Of a stretch of DNA of 64,000 bases, positions 8,692 through 17,408 are shown in pieces; position 1 is the stretch's first letter; the number at the start of each line of letters is the position of its first letter. Source of the DNA: Lederbergia panacisoli (GTDB taxonomy: Bacteria; Bacillota; Bacilli; Bacillales; Bacillaceae_C); NCBI RefSeq assembly GCF_024626525.1, contig NZ_JANJGU010000011.1:1-64000 (forward strand), given 5' to 3'. The notes beneath the pieces were generated by a model that worked only from the letters and a program-made list of their open reading frames with translations, ran no database searches and was not told the DNA's origin. The position numbers and the translations under genes are program-made.

Positions 8692-11544
8692 TTAAAAACT
8701 ATCGATTTTAATCCATTCACCATTTACTAAATGATAAGTCCCTGCTCCTCCTAATTCATATGCATCTCTAAAAGCATTGTTTCTAGAACTTATTAAATCT
8801 TTCCCTATGGTTACACCTTCACCTATTGTGATACTTGTAAGTGGGTTATTTGAAAATGCACTATCTTCAATTGTTTTTACACCCTTCGGAATGGTGATAC
8901 TCTGTAATTTATTACTTCCATAAGCATATGAACCAATACTTACAAGTTTGGTAGGTAACTTAATATTAGTTAGTTTATTCCCATAGAATGCTCTAGGATC
9001 TATTCTTTCAACGTTTGAAGAAATAATTACATTCGATAATTCATTCTTGTAAAATGCAGAATAACCAATGCTCTTTACAGAATCCGGGATCACAATATGT
9101 GTTAAATAGTTTTGGTAAAATACATAATCTTCTATTCTCGTTACTTCCTTTGGAATATTAACTGATACAAGCTCATTATTTTCAAATGCACCATCGTCGA
9201 TTGTATTAACTGTTTCTGGAATTTCAACGCTAGTTAATCGATTATTGTTAAAGCTATTCTTACCAATTTTTTGGAGTCCAACAGCTAATTTTAAACTCCT
9301 AATATCATTACTTACAAATGCGCTATCGCCAATACTTTTAATATTATTGGGAATTTCTAAGTTTTGAATTGCATTATTAGCGAATACACCGTACTTAATC
9401 TCCGTTAAACCATTACCAATCTTAAGATTACTAATCTGATTCCTACTAAATGCACTACTACCAATTGATTTCACATGATTAGGAATCTCTAAAGACTTAA
9501 TATTATTGTTATAAAACACGCTGTCCTCGATTACAGAAATTTGAACAGGAAATTCAAATTTTTCTATTGAATTATGGGCAAATGCATATTGCTCTATGCT
9601 TGTAATATTGGATGGCAGAGTTAACTCCGTTAAAAGATTATTTCGGAATGCAAACTCAGGGATTGCAGTTAAGCCTTTCCCTATCTGTAATTTATTTAAC
9701 TGGTTATTTTCAAATGCGTAGGACCCTAAATACTCGACGTTATCTGGTAATTTTATTTCTGTAAGCCTATTTGACTTGAAAGCATTTCTGCCGATTAATT
9801 GCACAGTATCTGGTATTGTAACACTTTCAAGATTTTTATCATTAAATACATTGCCTGAAATAGCTGTTACTTTTCCGATGCCCTTTGACACCAAGTTACT
9901 ATCAAATAGGATTCCATTGTAAGAACCATCCGCTAATTGATCTTTTTGAAAAACTATTGTTGGAATATCTATTTTAGAATTTGTACCAATATATCCGTTA
10001 ATCCTTAAAAAGTCCGATATTACCAGGGTTTTTGATGCTGTTTTTAAAGAACCATCTGTCGTTTTGGCCATTACTTTCACGGTCCCTGCACTTTTAGCAT
10101 ACAAATACCCGTCTCTTCGATCGATAGAAGCTTTACCTGTAATGTTTTCAACAGACCATTCGATTTCTTTGTTGGTAGCATTACTAGGGGAAATGCCCGC
10201 AACCATTTGTATGACTTCATCCTTTTCAATAATATCATCAGGAGTTGGTGATTGAATTTTCAAACTTGTAATATGTTTTATGACAGTTACACTTCTAGAT
10301 GCATAGCCTTCATTTCCAAAGTTATCATATACACGATATTGAAGGAAATATACTCCTGTTTTGTTACTATCAACCTTACCTTCTACAAGAATTTTGGACG
10401 TTAAATTTCCGGCTTGCTTATCATATGCTGTAACACCCGCTAAAACATTAAACTTGGTTCCTAATTCGATTGTAATATTCCTAACACCAGAAATTACGGG
10501 AGCTTCCGTATCTGGTTTTACCGTAATTTTTCGTTTGACCGTTGCTTTATTCTTCGCCTGATCTTCAACTGTATAGGTTAAAGTATAAGTTCCTGGTATG
10601 TATGTGTTTACTGTATTGATTATTTTTACTTTTCTCGTCAGGTCGCCACTTACATTATCTTTTGCTGTTACCCCTGCTCTTGCATTGAACGTCTGCCCAG
10701 CGTAAATCGTTTTATTGGCTACACCTGAAAATACAGGCTTAACCGTATCTTTCTTTACTGTAATTGTGCGAACAACAGTCGCTTTATTTTTTGCTTTGTC
10801 CGAAACTGTATAAGTAAGTTTGTATTTACCTACCTTTTTCATATTGACAGATCCAGTAACTTTAATGTTCTTTGTGATATTGCCATTAACGTTATCTTTA
10901 GCAGTTACACCAGATTTAGGGTTGAAAGAAGTGCCGATATAAACGGTTTTATTACTAGTACCGGAAATTGTAGGTTTAACCGTATCTTTCTTTACTGTAA
11001 TCGTGCGAACTACAGTCGCTTTATTTCTCGCTTTGTCCGAAACCGTATAAGTAAGTTTGTATTTACCTGCCTTTTTCATATTGACAGATCCAGTGACTTT
11101 AATGTTCTTTGTGATATTGCCATCAACGTTATCTTTAGCAGTTACACCAGATTTAGGGTTGAAAGAAGTGCCGATATAAACGGTTTTATTACTAGTACCG
11201 GAAATTGTAGGTTTAACCGTATCTTTCTTTACTGTAATCGTGCGAACAACAGTCGCTTTATTTTTCGCTTTGTCCGAAACCGTATAAGTGAGTTTATATT
11301 TACCTGCCTTTTTCATGTTGACAGAGCCAGTGACTTTGATGCTCTTTGTGATATTGCCATCAACGTTATCTTTAGCGGTCACTCCAGATAAAGGGTTGAA
11401 AGAAGTGCCTATATAAACGGTTTTATTAGTAGCATTAGAAATAGTCGGTTTGATAGTGTCTGAATCTGCAGCTGTTATACTAGGTACAGAAAAACAACAA
11501 ATCAATAAGAAACAAACAGCATTTAAATAGTTTTTTAGTTTCAC
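8692..11544 (-). CDS. Secreted multidomain protein: DUF5011 Ig-like repeats plus BspA-type leucine-rich repeats
   Basis: I place the start at the GTG at 11544, with AGGAGG 10 bases upstream. This gives a clean signal peptide (KLKNYLNAVCFLLICCFSV...ITAA) and a 950-residue precursor; the frame is open 39 codons further but with no signal peptide. Residues about 29-423 are five DUF5011-type Ig-like domains of about 79 residues ('KPTISGTSNKTVYIGTSF...KAGKYKLTYTVSDKA'), followed by a Big-type Ig domain (about 424-510) and 16 BspA repeats of 22 residues ('VKSIGSSAFSRNQISNLKI'). The C terminus 'GAGTYHLVNGEWIKID' is the usual BspA end. There is no LPXTG anchor, so it is probably released or wall-associated. 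DUF5011 copies are near-identical in DNA (237-bp period), pointing to recent duplication or gene conversion. The role is likely adhesion or binding, inferred. Confidence 0.9.
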   Translation of the reverse strand: MKLKNYLNAVCFLLICCFSVPSITAADSDTIKPTISNATNKTVYIGTSFNPLSGVTAKDNVDGNITKSIKVTGSVNMKKAGKYKLTYTVSDKAKNKATVVRTITVKKDTVKPTISGTSNKTVYIGTSFNPKSGVTAKDNVDGNITKNIKVTGSVNMKKAGKYKLTYTVSDKARNKATVVRTITVKKDTVKPTISGTSNKTVYIGTSFNPKSGVTAKDNVNGNITKNIKVTGSVNMKKVGKYKLTYTVSDKAKNKATVVRTITVKKDTVKPVFSGVANKTIYAGQTFNARAGVTAKDNVSGDLTRKVKIINTVNTYIPGTYTLTYTVEDQAKNKATVKRKITVKPDTEAPVISGVRNITIELGTKFNVLAGVTAYDKQAGNLTSKILVEGKVDSNKTGVYFLQYRVYDNFGNEGYASRSVTVIKHITSLKIQSPTPDDIIEKDEVIQMVAGISPSNATNKEIEWSVENITGKASIDRRDGYLYAKSAGTVKVMAKTTDGSLKTASKTLVISDFLRINGYIGTNSKIDIPTIVFQKDQLADGSYNGILFDSNLVSKGIGKVTAISGNVFNDKNLESVTIPDTVQLIGRNAFKSNRLTEIKLPDNVEYLGSYAFENNQLNKLQIGKGLTAIPEFAFRNNLLTELTLPSNITSIEQYAFAHNSIEKFEFPVQISVIEDSVFYNNNIKSLEIPNHVKSIGSSAFSRNQISNLKIGNGLTEIKYGVFANNAIQNLEIPNNIKSIGDSAFVSNDIRSLKLAVGLQKIGKNSFNNNRLTSVEIPETVNTIDDGAFENNELVSVNIPKEVTRIEDYVFYQNYLTHIVIPDSVKSIGYSAFYKNELSNVIISSNVERIDPRAFYGNKLTNIKLPTKLVSIGSYAYGSNKLQSITIPKGVKTIEDSAFSNNPLTSITIGEGVTIGKDLISSRNNAFRDAYELGGAGTYHLVNGEWIKIDSF

Positions 11545-11697
11545 TAAAATAATTCCTCCTAATTGAGTTAATTTCATCTTTCCAATTCCTTTTGAAACAG
11601 ATTCAAAAAAAATCGAGTTCCTCCCCAATTTTAATATTATGTTAGTAATACAACAAACCAAAAAAAAGAATAAAAGGAATAGATGCCTTATGATTAT

Positions 11698-11723
11698 TGT
11701 AAAATAAATAAGCCTATTTTACA
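11698..11723. promoter_or_regulatory. Perfect 9-bp inverted repeat upstream of the surface-protein gene
   Basis: TGTAAAATA (11698-11706), 8 bases, TATTTTACA (11715-11723). It lies about 155 bases before the GTG start on the minus strand. It is a good shape for a dimeric repressor site; the regulator is unknown. From 11724 to 12217 nothing further is recognised. Confidence 0.45.
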
Positions 11724-12217
11724 CATTGAATTATATTTAATAATCGACAGATAGATCTTGTTTTCGTACTCCATCCCGATTCAAACGAAACGTATTTGAA
11801 CAAGAAACAAGGTAAGAGTGGGTAAGACAATTAAAAGACAACATTCCTAATTAACAATTTCAATAAACAAGCGTTTTCGTTGAAGAACATTGGTAGGGAG
11901 TATTCAAGTTTATTCCATAATAATATTACTCTGTATAACGGAAAAATGACATAGCGGTAAACTACAAAAAGTAATCGCCTCCATACAACAACTAAAGATA
12001 AGAAAGGCACTTATTAATCCTGTAAACTTCACCAGCACTCCATGTGTTGCCACATACAGTCCGCACATTTCGTCTGCGGAAAAAAATACACTCTACCGCC
12101 ATCAAAATTTTTGAAGAAGACTGCACTAAAATTGCACAGATTTTCTAGAAATAATGGAAATAACAGAATCAATTTGCATAAAAATCGTTTTAGGGAATTG
12201 AAAGGGTTGTCCAATTA

Positions 12218-12340
12218 GGTTTCAGTCCTGATTTGGTTCGAATCAAAACTGAAAATCAGTTTTCTCATGGTTTCAGTCTTGATGGGACTCGAATCAAGAC
12301 ATAAAATTAGTTTTCCCGTGGTTTCGAATACGGGGCAAGG
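12218..12340. repeat. Two-plus copies of a 51-bp repeat
   Basis: Units at 12218-12268 and 12269-12319 start GGTTTCAGTC(C/T)TGAT and contain TCGAATCAA. A third, truncated copy starts at 12320. The unit length equals that of the array at 27658, and both contain a GATTCG/CGAATC core, so they may be related. From 12341 to 12448 nothing is recognised. Confidence 0.6.
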
Positions 12341-12448
12341 ATAACCCAAATGCGCAGAGGCCCAAGAATCTTCACGTTACGCCAGCAGAAAGCAAACATC
12401 TGAATCGGTAATCAACAGTACAGGTTAGCAGAGCCAAATAAAATAAAA

Positions 12449-12492
12449 AAAGAAGGACTGCCTAGTAAATACTAATTGGTCAGCCCCTTTCC
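12449..12492 (-). terminator. Terminator of the second VOC gene
   Basis: On the minus strand AAGGGGCTGACC pairs imperfectly with GGCAGTCCTT, followed by TTTTTTTA. Confidence 0.5.
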
Positions 12493-12510
12493 ATATTTCT
12501 TTTTTCAGTT

Positions 12511-12891
12511 TTACTTTTTCTCCATCACTGCAAAATAATTATCTTCACGATCAGCAAAATTGAATACTCTTCCAGATGGCATATTTACAATTTCTCCTAC
12601 GGTAATCCCTTTATCTGAAAGATTCTGATATAATTTATCAAGATCTTCAGTGAAAAACATTAAAGAAGGGGTGCCCAGGTTTAATTCTGGCTGCATTTTG
12701 GCTATTAAATCTTTGTTATGCAGGATAATACTTGTTTGTGCTTCCTTCGAAGGTGCTACCTCAATCCACTTCATGCCTTGACCATTATCTGCCTCGGAAA
12801 TGATAACAAATCCTACTTGTTCTGTCCAAAATTTTACTGACTCATCTTGATTATGTACATATAACATGATTTGCCCGACTTGATTAATCAT
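12511..12891 (-). CDS. VOC (glyoxalase fold) family protein
   Basis: This 126-residue protein opens with 'QVGQIMLYVHNQDESVKFWTEQVGFVIISEAD' and ends 'MPSGRVFNFADREDNYFAVMEKK', a typical single VOC unit. The sequence places it nearer to the YdeI/'glyoxalase-like' stress proteins of Bacillus than to true glyoxalase I, but the substrate is not deducible. Start ATG follows TAGGAGGAATTTAA. It is a single gene with its own terminator. It is not closely similar to the VOC protein at 5402-5824, so the two are not a recent duplication. Confidence 0.88.
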   Translation of the reverse strand: MINQVGQIMLYVHNQDESVKFWTEQVGFVIISEADNGQGMKWIEVAPSKEAQTSIILHNKDLIAKMQPELNLGTPSLMFFTEDLDKLYQNLSDKGITVGEIVNMPSGRVFNFADREDNYFAVMEKK

Positions 12892-13034
12892 TTAAATTCC
12901 TCCTAATTATGGATGAAAGATAACCATAATTATACCATTATATTTGTCGCTGAAAAACATTAGATAAACGAGTTGTGCGAAAATTCTAACGGAAAATAAT
13001 ACAATAGACTTGCAATAGAAAAGGTTTCTCTCGG

Positions 13035-13160
13035 GTGGTCGGCACATGTTCCTCCAAGAAGGAGGGATGTGATGTCGCATCAGTAGATGAAGCGATAACA
13101 ATCATGATTTCTTTCGGTTTGTTGATTGTGGCCGTGCCGTCATTTAAAAATAAAGACTAA
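13035..13160 (+). pseudogene. Holin-like type I toxin, start region disrupted or non-canonical
   Basis: The 3' part (13086-13160) codes DEAITIMISFGLLIVAVP-SFKNKD, a short hydrophobic helix with a basic tail. This matches the 'putative holin-like toxin' (TxpA/BsrG-like) peptides of Bacilli. A strong AAGGAGGGATGTG site is followed by ATG at 13072, but that ATG is in another frame and stops after four codons. The toxin frame has only a distant GTG (13035), lying upstream of the ribosome site. Either a few-base indel has killed the toxin start or it initiates unusually. It ends directly at the terminator shared with the presumed antisense RNA, the standard arrangement for these modules. Confidence 0.6.
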
Positions 13161-13310
13161 AACCGCCCTTGAGTAGCAGCTCGGCGGTTTTAGACGTTGA
13201 AATATATCTTGCCAAAAAGGGACCTGCTATTGCATCGCCATTTCGGTGTTACAGCATCGAAGCATTTTTTACCATTTGTTATTCTTACAATTATTATATC
13301 CTAACTTTCT
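13159..13310 (-). ncRNA. Candidate antisense antitoxin RNA overlapping the holin-like toxin 3' end
   Basis: AAAACCGCC (13159-13167) and GGCGGTTTT (13183-13191) make a bidirectional terminator at the toxin 3' end. On the minus strand a promoter-like TATAAT (GGATATAATAA, about 13295-13300) would start an RNA of about 100 to 130 bases running into this terminator. Convergent, 3'-overlapping small RNAs of this size are the antitoxins of TxpA-type modules. Its -35 box is weak. No protein is coded here convincingly. Confidence 0.5.
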
Positions 13311-13329
13311 ACTTGCGAAAACATTCAAA

Positions 13330-14709
13330 TTATTTTTTAATAGCTAAATCGACTATACTATCTCTTTTTGCGTAAAAAGATTTCAAAAATGCTTGTTCAT
13401 AAGAATAGCCGGAATGAATCAAAACTCGTTCATTATTTTGTGCAGCAGCAAGTTGTAATCCAACAGGAAGTCCATTTTCTGCTAAACCGCATGGAATCGA
13501 TAATGCAGGGTGTCCCGTTACATTAAATATAGCCGGAAGGCGAATCATTGTATGATATACACTATCTTGATTACCATTAATCTCCAACATTTCTTCACCA
13601 ATTTTTTGAGGAGTGATTGGCGTGGTAGGAGTAGCGATTATATCTACCTTTTCAAATAGCTGCTCAATTCCTAAATTTAGTTGAACTTTTCTCTTTAAGG
13701 CTTTTATATAGTCAATTGCTGGAATCGCATGGCTATTTTCAAGAGATGCTTTTACGTCTAAACCGAACGAATCCATCGCTGATAAAATAGTTTCTTCATG
13801 AACAAATCCTGCTTCTGATAATCCAATTGCAAAAGACATAGCAAGATCATCTAAAGAATATGGGATATCGATTTCAATTAGAATTGCTCCGAGACTCTCT
13901 AAATCTTTCAAGACCTTCTCAAAGAGTGCAAAGGTATTTCCATCTATTCCTTCATTAAAATAGTTTTTTGGTACTCCAATTCTTAATCCGCGAATATCTT
14001 CTGTAAGGCAGGCTGTATAATTTGTTCCTGTCATTGCTTCCATCATGATGGCCAAATCATCCATATTTTTCGTTAAAGGACCAATATGATCAAGCGTCCA
14101 AGAAATATGTTTTACACCTGTAGCATCAACTAAATCGTGTGTGGGTTTTAATCCGATGACCCCACAAGATGCTGCGGGAATACGAATGGAGCCGGCAGTA
14201 TCTGTTCCAATCGACGCAACACTTAGCGAAGCGGCAACAGCTGCACCTGATCCTCCACTAGATCCTCCTGGTGTATATTCTTTATTCCAGGGATTTTTCA
14301 CCGGTCCGTAGAACGGATTATTCGATGTAATCCCAAATGCAAATTCATGCATATTTACTTTCCCGAGATTAATAGCTCCTTCTCTTTGAAGGGTGCGAAC
14401 TACACCTGCATCTTCATTCGGGATGAAGTTTTCATCCACCTTTGAACCGCTCGTAGTTCGAATACCTTTCGTATTAAGATTATCTTTATAAGAGAGGGGA
14501 ATTCCTTCTAAAATTCCAGTTTGGCCCGCCAAATATTTTTTCTCGGCAATTTTAGCTTGCTGAAGTGCTATGTCTTCTGTCACTGTTATGTATGCATTTA
14601 AATCTTGTAAATGATGAATTCTATCTAAATACATCTTAGTAATTTCAACAGGGGAAAATTGTTTTTTCTGATAGCCTTCTTTCAGCGAACGAATCGACAA
14701 ATTATGCAT
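13330..14709 (-). CDS. Amidase signature family hydrolase (GatA-like)
   Basis: This is a 459-residue protein from ATG 14709 (GGAGG 9 bases upstream); the frame is open six codons earlier without better support. Amidase-signature features are 'GIPLSYKDN' (catalytic Lys), 'TPGGSSGGSGAAVAA' (cis-Ser) and 'GTDTAGSIRIPAA' (nucleophile Ser), giving the Ser-cisSer-Lys triad. The family hydrolyses C-N amide bonds. GatA itself works in a GatCAB complex, but gatC and gatB are absent here and GatA is usually about 485 residues. A stand-alone amidase is therefore more likely. Cytoplasmic, single gene. Confidence 0.88.
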   Translation of the reverse strand: MHNLSIRSLKEGYQKKQFSPVEITKMYLDRIHHLQDLNAYITVTEDIALQQAKIAEKKYLAGQTGILEGIPLSYKDNLNTKGIRTTSGSKVDENFIPNEDAGVVRTLQREGAINLGKVNMHEFAFGITSNNPFYGPVKNPWNKEYTPGGSSGGSGAAVAASLSVASIGTDTAGSIRIPAASCGVIGLKPTHDLVDATGVKHISWTLDHIGPLTKNMDDLAIMMEAMTGTNYTACLTEDIRGLRIGVPKNYFNEGIDGNTFALFEKVLKDLESLGAILIEIDIPYSLDDLAMSFAIGLSEAGFVHEETILSAMDSFGLDVKASLENSHAIPAIDYIKALKRKVQLNLGIEQLFEKVDIIATPTTPITPQKIGEEMLEINGNQDSVYHTMIRLPAIFNVTGHPALSIPCGLAENGLPVGLQLAAAQNNERVLIHSGYSYEQAFLKSFYAKRDSIVDLAIKK

Positions 14710-14786
14710 ACCATCGAACCTCCACAAAATATTATACTATCACCATATCATATAAACAGATTTAGTAGTTGCTTTTGAATCTGGTC

Positions 14787-14890
14787 TTGAACTACTCGTC
14801 ACTAAAATAACGAGATTCCTGTGAACAACGCCCTATCGGACAGTTTATTAGCAGGCTAACCCCGTAGTTCCTACGGTTCTGAATAGGTTA
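14787..14890 (-). ncRNA. TnpB omega (right-end) RNA region with guide boundary
   Basis: Downstream of tnpB on its own strand the sequence keeps the right-end structure of IS200/IS605-type elements. CCGTAGGAACTACGG is a hairpin, and GGGGTTAGCCTGC and a small CTCGT/ACGAG stem (14795-14814) follow, ending in GTAGTTCAA at 14787. By analogy with characterised TnpB systems this RNA is the scaffold, and the guide begins in the flank: minus-strand bases from 14786 downward, GACCAGATTCAAAAGCAACT. The element end is inferred from the TTCAA motif. Confidence 0.55.
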
Positions 14891-16051
14891 AGCAGGTTGA
14901 ATTGACAGCCTCTTGCCTTCGTTAAGGATATTTTTGCTTGCGTTTACATCTCGGTCATGATGCATGTAACAGTTGGGACATATCCATTCTCGCAGGCTTA
15001 GATTTTTCACTAATTTATTTTGGTAGCCACAGCCAGAGCACAGTTGACTGCTTGGGAAGTGTTTTGCTACCTTCACCAGTTGTTTACCATACCAGTTTGT
15101 TTTATAGGTTAGCATGGAGGCAAATTCTGACCATGATACATCGCTAATACTTTTGGCTACCTTACGATTTTTTAATAAATTGACTACCTGTAAATCTTCG
15201 ATGCAGACAACATCGTGGTTTTTGATAATGTCTGTTGAGATTTTGTGCAAGTAGTCTTTTCTTTTGTTGGCAATAGATTCATGGATGCGGGCAACTATCA
15301 TGCGTTGCTTATTCCAATTGGAAGAGCCCTCTACCCGGCGGGAAAGAGTGCGTTGTTCTTTGGTTAATTTCGTTTCCATTTTTCGCAACGAATGACGGGT
15401 ACGATACACTGTTCCATCGGAACATATAGCAAAATTCGTTAAGCCTAGGTCAATGCCGACTTCTTTGTTGGTTTTCTGAAGATGTTGAATGTTTACTTCT
15501 GCTACGATTGACATGAAAAATTTGCCCGAAGGATTACGTCTAATAGTGGCATTCAAAATGCGACTTTCGACATCTCGGCTTTTAGCAAAACGAACCCATC
15601 CAAGCTTCGGCAATTTAACTTTATTGCCGTCAATCGTAATATTTCCGTTCGTGTATTTTGTAGTATACGACTGGGCAGGGTTCTTTTTGCTTTTAAATCG
15701 TGGCGGACCATTCTGCTTCTTGTAGTAGCGAGTGTAGGCATCGTTCAGATTTTCTACTGATTTCTGCAAAGCAATGCTGTCCACTTCCTTCAAAAAAGGG
15801 TGGTGTTGTTTTAATGCCTTGACTGCCTTGATTGTTTCATATTTGTTGAAGAATTCACCCTTCCAATTGTTTCGAGGCAATTGACCATTTTGAACCATTT
15901 CCTGTACGATAAACCAATAGGCATCTTTGTCCCTTTGTTTTCCTAGGAAATGGTTAAAGACAAATCGAGTACATCCCATTGTTTTATTGATTAATATTGC
16001 TTGCTTTTTGTTTGGATAGATACGAAACTTGTAGGCTTTATGCTGATTCAA
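14888..16051 (-). CDS. tnpB: RNA-guided endonuclease TnpB (IS200/IS605 OrfB)
   Basis: This 387-residue protein starts at TTG with AAGGAGGTG about 9 bases upstream. The RuvC catalytic acids are all present: D201 ([10 protein letters not shown]), E285 (CIEDLQ) and D368 (DRDVNASKN). The zinc finger is C338-C341 and C358-C361. The N-terminal OrfB_HTH part '[28 protein letters not shown]' is intact. It therefore looks like an active nuclease that cuts DNA matching the guide carried at the 3' end of its own transcript. It lies in a 180-degree orientation to the following dedA gene. Confidence 0.93.
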   Translation of the reverse strand: MNQHKAYKFRIYPNKKQAILINKTMGCTRFVFNHFLGKQRDKDAYWFIVQEMVQNGQLPRNNWKGEFFNKYETIKAVKALKQHHPFLKEVDSIALQKSVENLNDAYTRYYKKQNGPPRFKSKKNPAQSYTTKYTNGNITIDGNKVKLPKLGWVRFAKSRDVESRILNATIRRNPSGKFFMSIVAEVNIQHLQKTNKEVGIDLGLTNFAICSDGTVYRTRHSLRKMETKLTKEQRTLSRRVEGSSNWNKQRMIVARIHESIANKRKDYLHKISTDIIKNHDVVCIEDLQVVNLLKNRKVAKSISDVSWSEFASMLTYKTNWYGKQLVKVAKHFPSSQLCSGCGYQNKLVKNLSLREWICPNCYMHHDRDVNASKNILNEGKRLSIQPA

Positions 16052-16187
16052 AACAGTACACCTCCTTGAAAGTATCTACCATCACTATAGAACATATGTA
16101 CTTATTAAGCAATGAAAAAAGGTTCCATTCATAAAGCTGGGACAAGTTTTATAATATAAAGTAATGATTATATTGGGAGTGGACTAG

Positions 16188-16799
16188 ATGGAAGCTTGGA
16201 TAATAGAGATCATGGAGAAATTTGGCTATATTGGAATCCTATTTTTAATCGCAATTGAAAACATTTTTCCTCCCATTCCTTCTGAAGTAATCTTAACGTT
16301 TGGCGGCGTTATGACGACTAAAACAAATCTTACCGTTTCTGGGGTTGTATGGTTTGCTACTTTAGGTTCAGTTATTGGGGCTGTCATTTTATATGGAATT
16401 GGTCATCTTATTAATATTGATAGACTGGAAAAAATGGTTGTAAAATACGGTCATATTTTAAGATTAACGAAAGACGATTTACATAAGGCGGATTCGTGGT
16501 TTGCCAAATACGGAATATGGACTGTATTTTTCTGTAGGTTTATTCCTTTAATTCGCAGCTTAATTTCTGTTCCCGCTGGCATGGCTCAAATGAATTTCGG
16601 TTTATTTCTTTTATTGACAGCAGTTGGAACATTTATTTGGAACATAATATTAGTCAAATTAGGTGCTGCTGTAGGGGAATCTTGGGAAGATATCGTTCAA
16701 ATAATGGATGTTTATTCAAATATCATATATATTGTTTTAGTAGTATTAGTCGTAATAGCAGCCATACTATTTATGAAAAAAAGATTGTCAAGGAAGTAG
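16188..16799 (+). CDS. DedA family membrane protein
   Basis: This 203-residue protein starts ATG 16188 (TTGGGAGTGG upstream). DedA/VTT-domain features are 'GILFLIAIENIFPPIPSEVIL' with the re-entrant-loop Pro and Glu, 'GALILYGIGHLI'-like text, and 'FFCRFIPLIRSLISVPAGMAQM' carrying the conserved Arg of 'RFIP..R'. There are four to five membrane segments. DedA proteins act as flippases for undecaprenyl phosphate or phospholipids and affect envelope homeostasis. It is followed 9 bases later by a small acidic protein, probably in one unit. Confidence 0.92.
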   Translation: MEAWIIEIMEKFGYIGILFLIAIENIFPPIPSEVILTFGGVMTTKTNLTVSGVVWFATLGSVIGAVILYGIGHLINIDRLEKMVVKYGHILRLTKDDLHKADSWFAKYGIWTVFFCRFIPLIRSLISVPAGMAQMNFGLFLLLTAVGTFIWNIILVKLGAAVGESWEDIVQIMDVYSNIIYIVLVVLVVIAAILFMKKRLSRK

Positions 16800-16808
16800 G
16801 TATTTTTA

Positions 16809-17090
16809 ATGGAAATTACAGGACATAGTGTAGAGCAACTGCTTGATCCAACAGGGATTCTTGAAGGTAATCGATATGAATTTTTTCTAGATCTTGATGT
16901 ACCCGAGGATGATGAACTTTTTTCCGAACAGGGAATTCAATTACGAGTCCTTTTTTCGGTTATTGGTGAGGAAAAACGAATCGCAAATTATGATTTTATT
17001 GAACAAGTGACAAATCAAATTCTTGAATTTGCTTTAGATGAAGATGAGGAGAAAATGGTGGTCGAGTATTGTGCTCAGCATCTTGTTTGA
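16809..17090 (+). CDS. Small acidic protein, DUF6509-like
   Basis: This 93-residue soluble acidic protein reads 'MEITGHSVEQLLDPTGILEGNRYEFFLDL', then 'VPEDDELFSEQGIQLRVLFSV', then 'EEEKMVVEYCAQH'-type ends. I recall this pattern as the Bacillus DUF6509 family, function unknown; the match is from memory. It starts 9 bases after dedA, with TAGGTATTTTT as a weak ribosome site, so it is probably translated with dedA. The proBA promoter begins 6 bases after its stop. Confidence 0.65.
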   Translation: MEITGHSVEQLLDPTGILEGNRYEFFLDLDVPEDDELFSEQGIQLRVLFSVIGEEKRIANYDFIEQVTNQILEFALDEDEEKMVVEYCAQHLV

Positions 17091-17095
17091 AACTC

Positions 17096-17124
17096 TTGAC
17101 TTTTCTGATTTTTTTCGTCATAAT
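17096..17124 (+). promoter_or_regulatory. Sigma-A type promoter of the proBA T-box
   Basis: TTGACT (17096-17101), a spacer of exactly 17 bases, CATAAT (17119-17124). Confidence 0.75.
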
Positions 17125-17129
17125 ATTGT

Positions 17130-17371
17130 AAAATCAATGAACGTTGAAGAAGGATTAGTATGCAGGTGTTGATGTGAAAGAGAGCGAGATTTATGAGCTG
17201 AAAGATTTCGCCACAATCAATCTGCAGAACCTGCCTTCAGAGTCTTATGAAAAAACATAGGCGCCCGCCTCGCGTTATGAGGAAAAGTGAGATGTTTATG
17301 CATCTAATTATGGTGGTACCGCGGAAGTAACAGTCTTTCGTCCTTAAATTTAAGGATGGAGGGCTTTTTTT
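17130..17371 (+). promoter_or_regulatory. T-box riboswitch (proline) upstream of proBA
   Basis: TGGTGGTACCGCGG (17311-17324) is the T-box sequence that binds the tRNA acceptor end. The terminator follows: AGTCTTTCGTCCTTAA with its complement and seven T (17332-17371). In the Stem I region GAACCTGCC places CCT, a proline codon, in the specifier position. Uncharged tRNA-Pro would favour read-through and turn on proline synthesis. Known T-box control of proBA in Bacillus supports this. Confidence 0.9.
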
Positions 17372-17408
17372 ATTTCCATAAAATGTAAAGGGCAAGGGGA
17401 TAGAAAGA

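Larger units (their letters stand above)
14787..16100 (-). mobile_element. IS1341-type (IS200/IS605) element carrying only tnpB
   Basis: A TnpB gene is followed by a recognisable right-end hairpin, and no TnpA (Y1 transposase) gene is present. The left end is somewhere in 16052-16100 and cannot be fixed without an empty-site comparison. Lone tnpB elements depend on a TnpA in trans or are immobile. Confidence 0.6.

Noticed and set aside
12029-12214. 61-residue minus-strand frame in the gap
   Set aside because: No ribosome site, no family resemblance, and composition like noncoding AT-rich DNA.
12218-12340. CRISPR-like array at 12.2 kb
   Set aside because: Units are contiguous without spacers, and no cas genes are present.
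13330-14709. Calling the amidase gatA
   Set aside because: gatC and gatB are not adjacent and the protein is short of GatA length; only the amidase family is supported.
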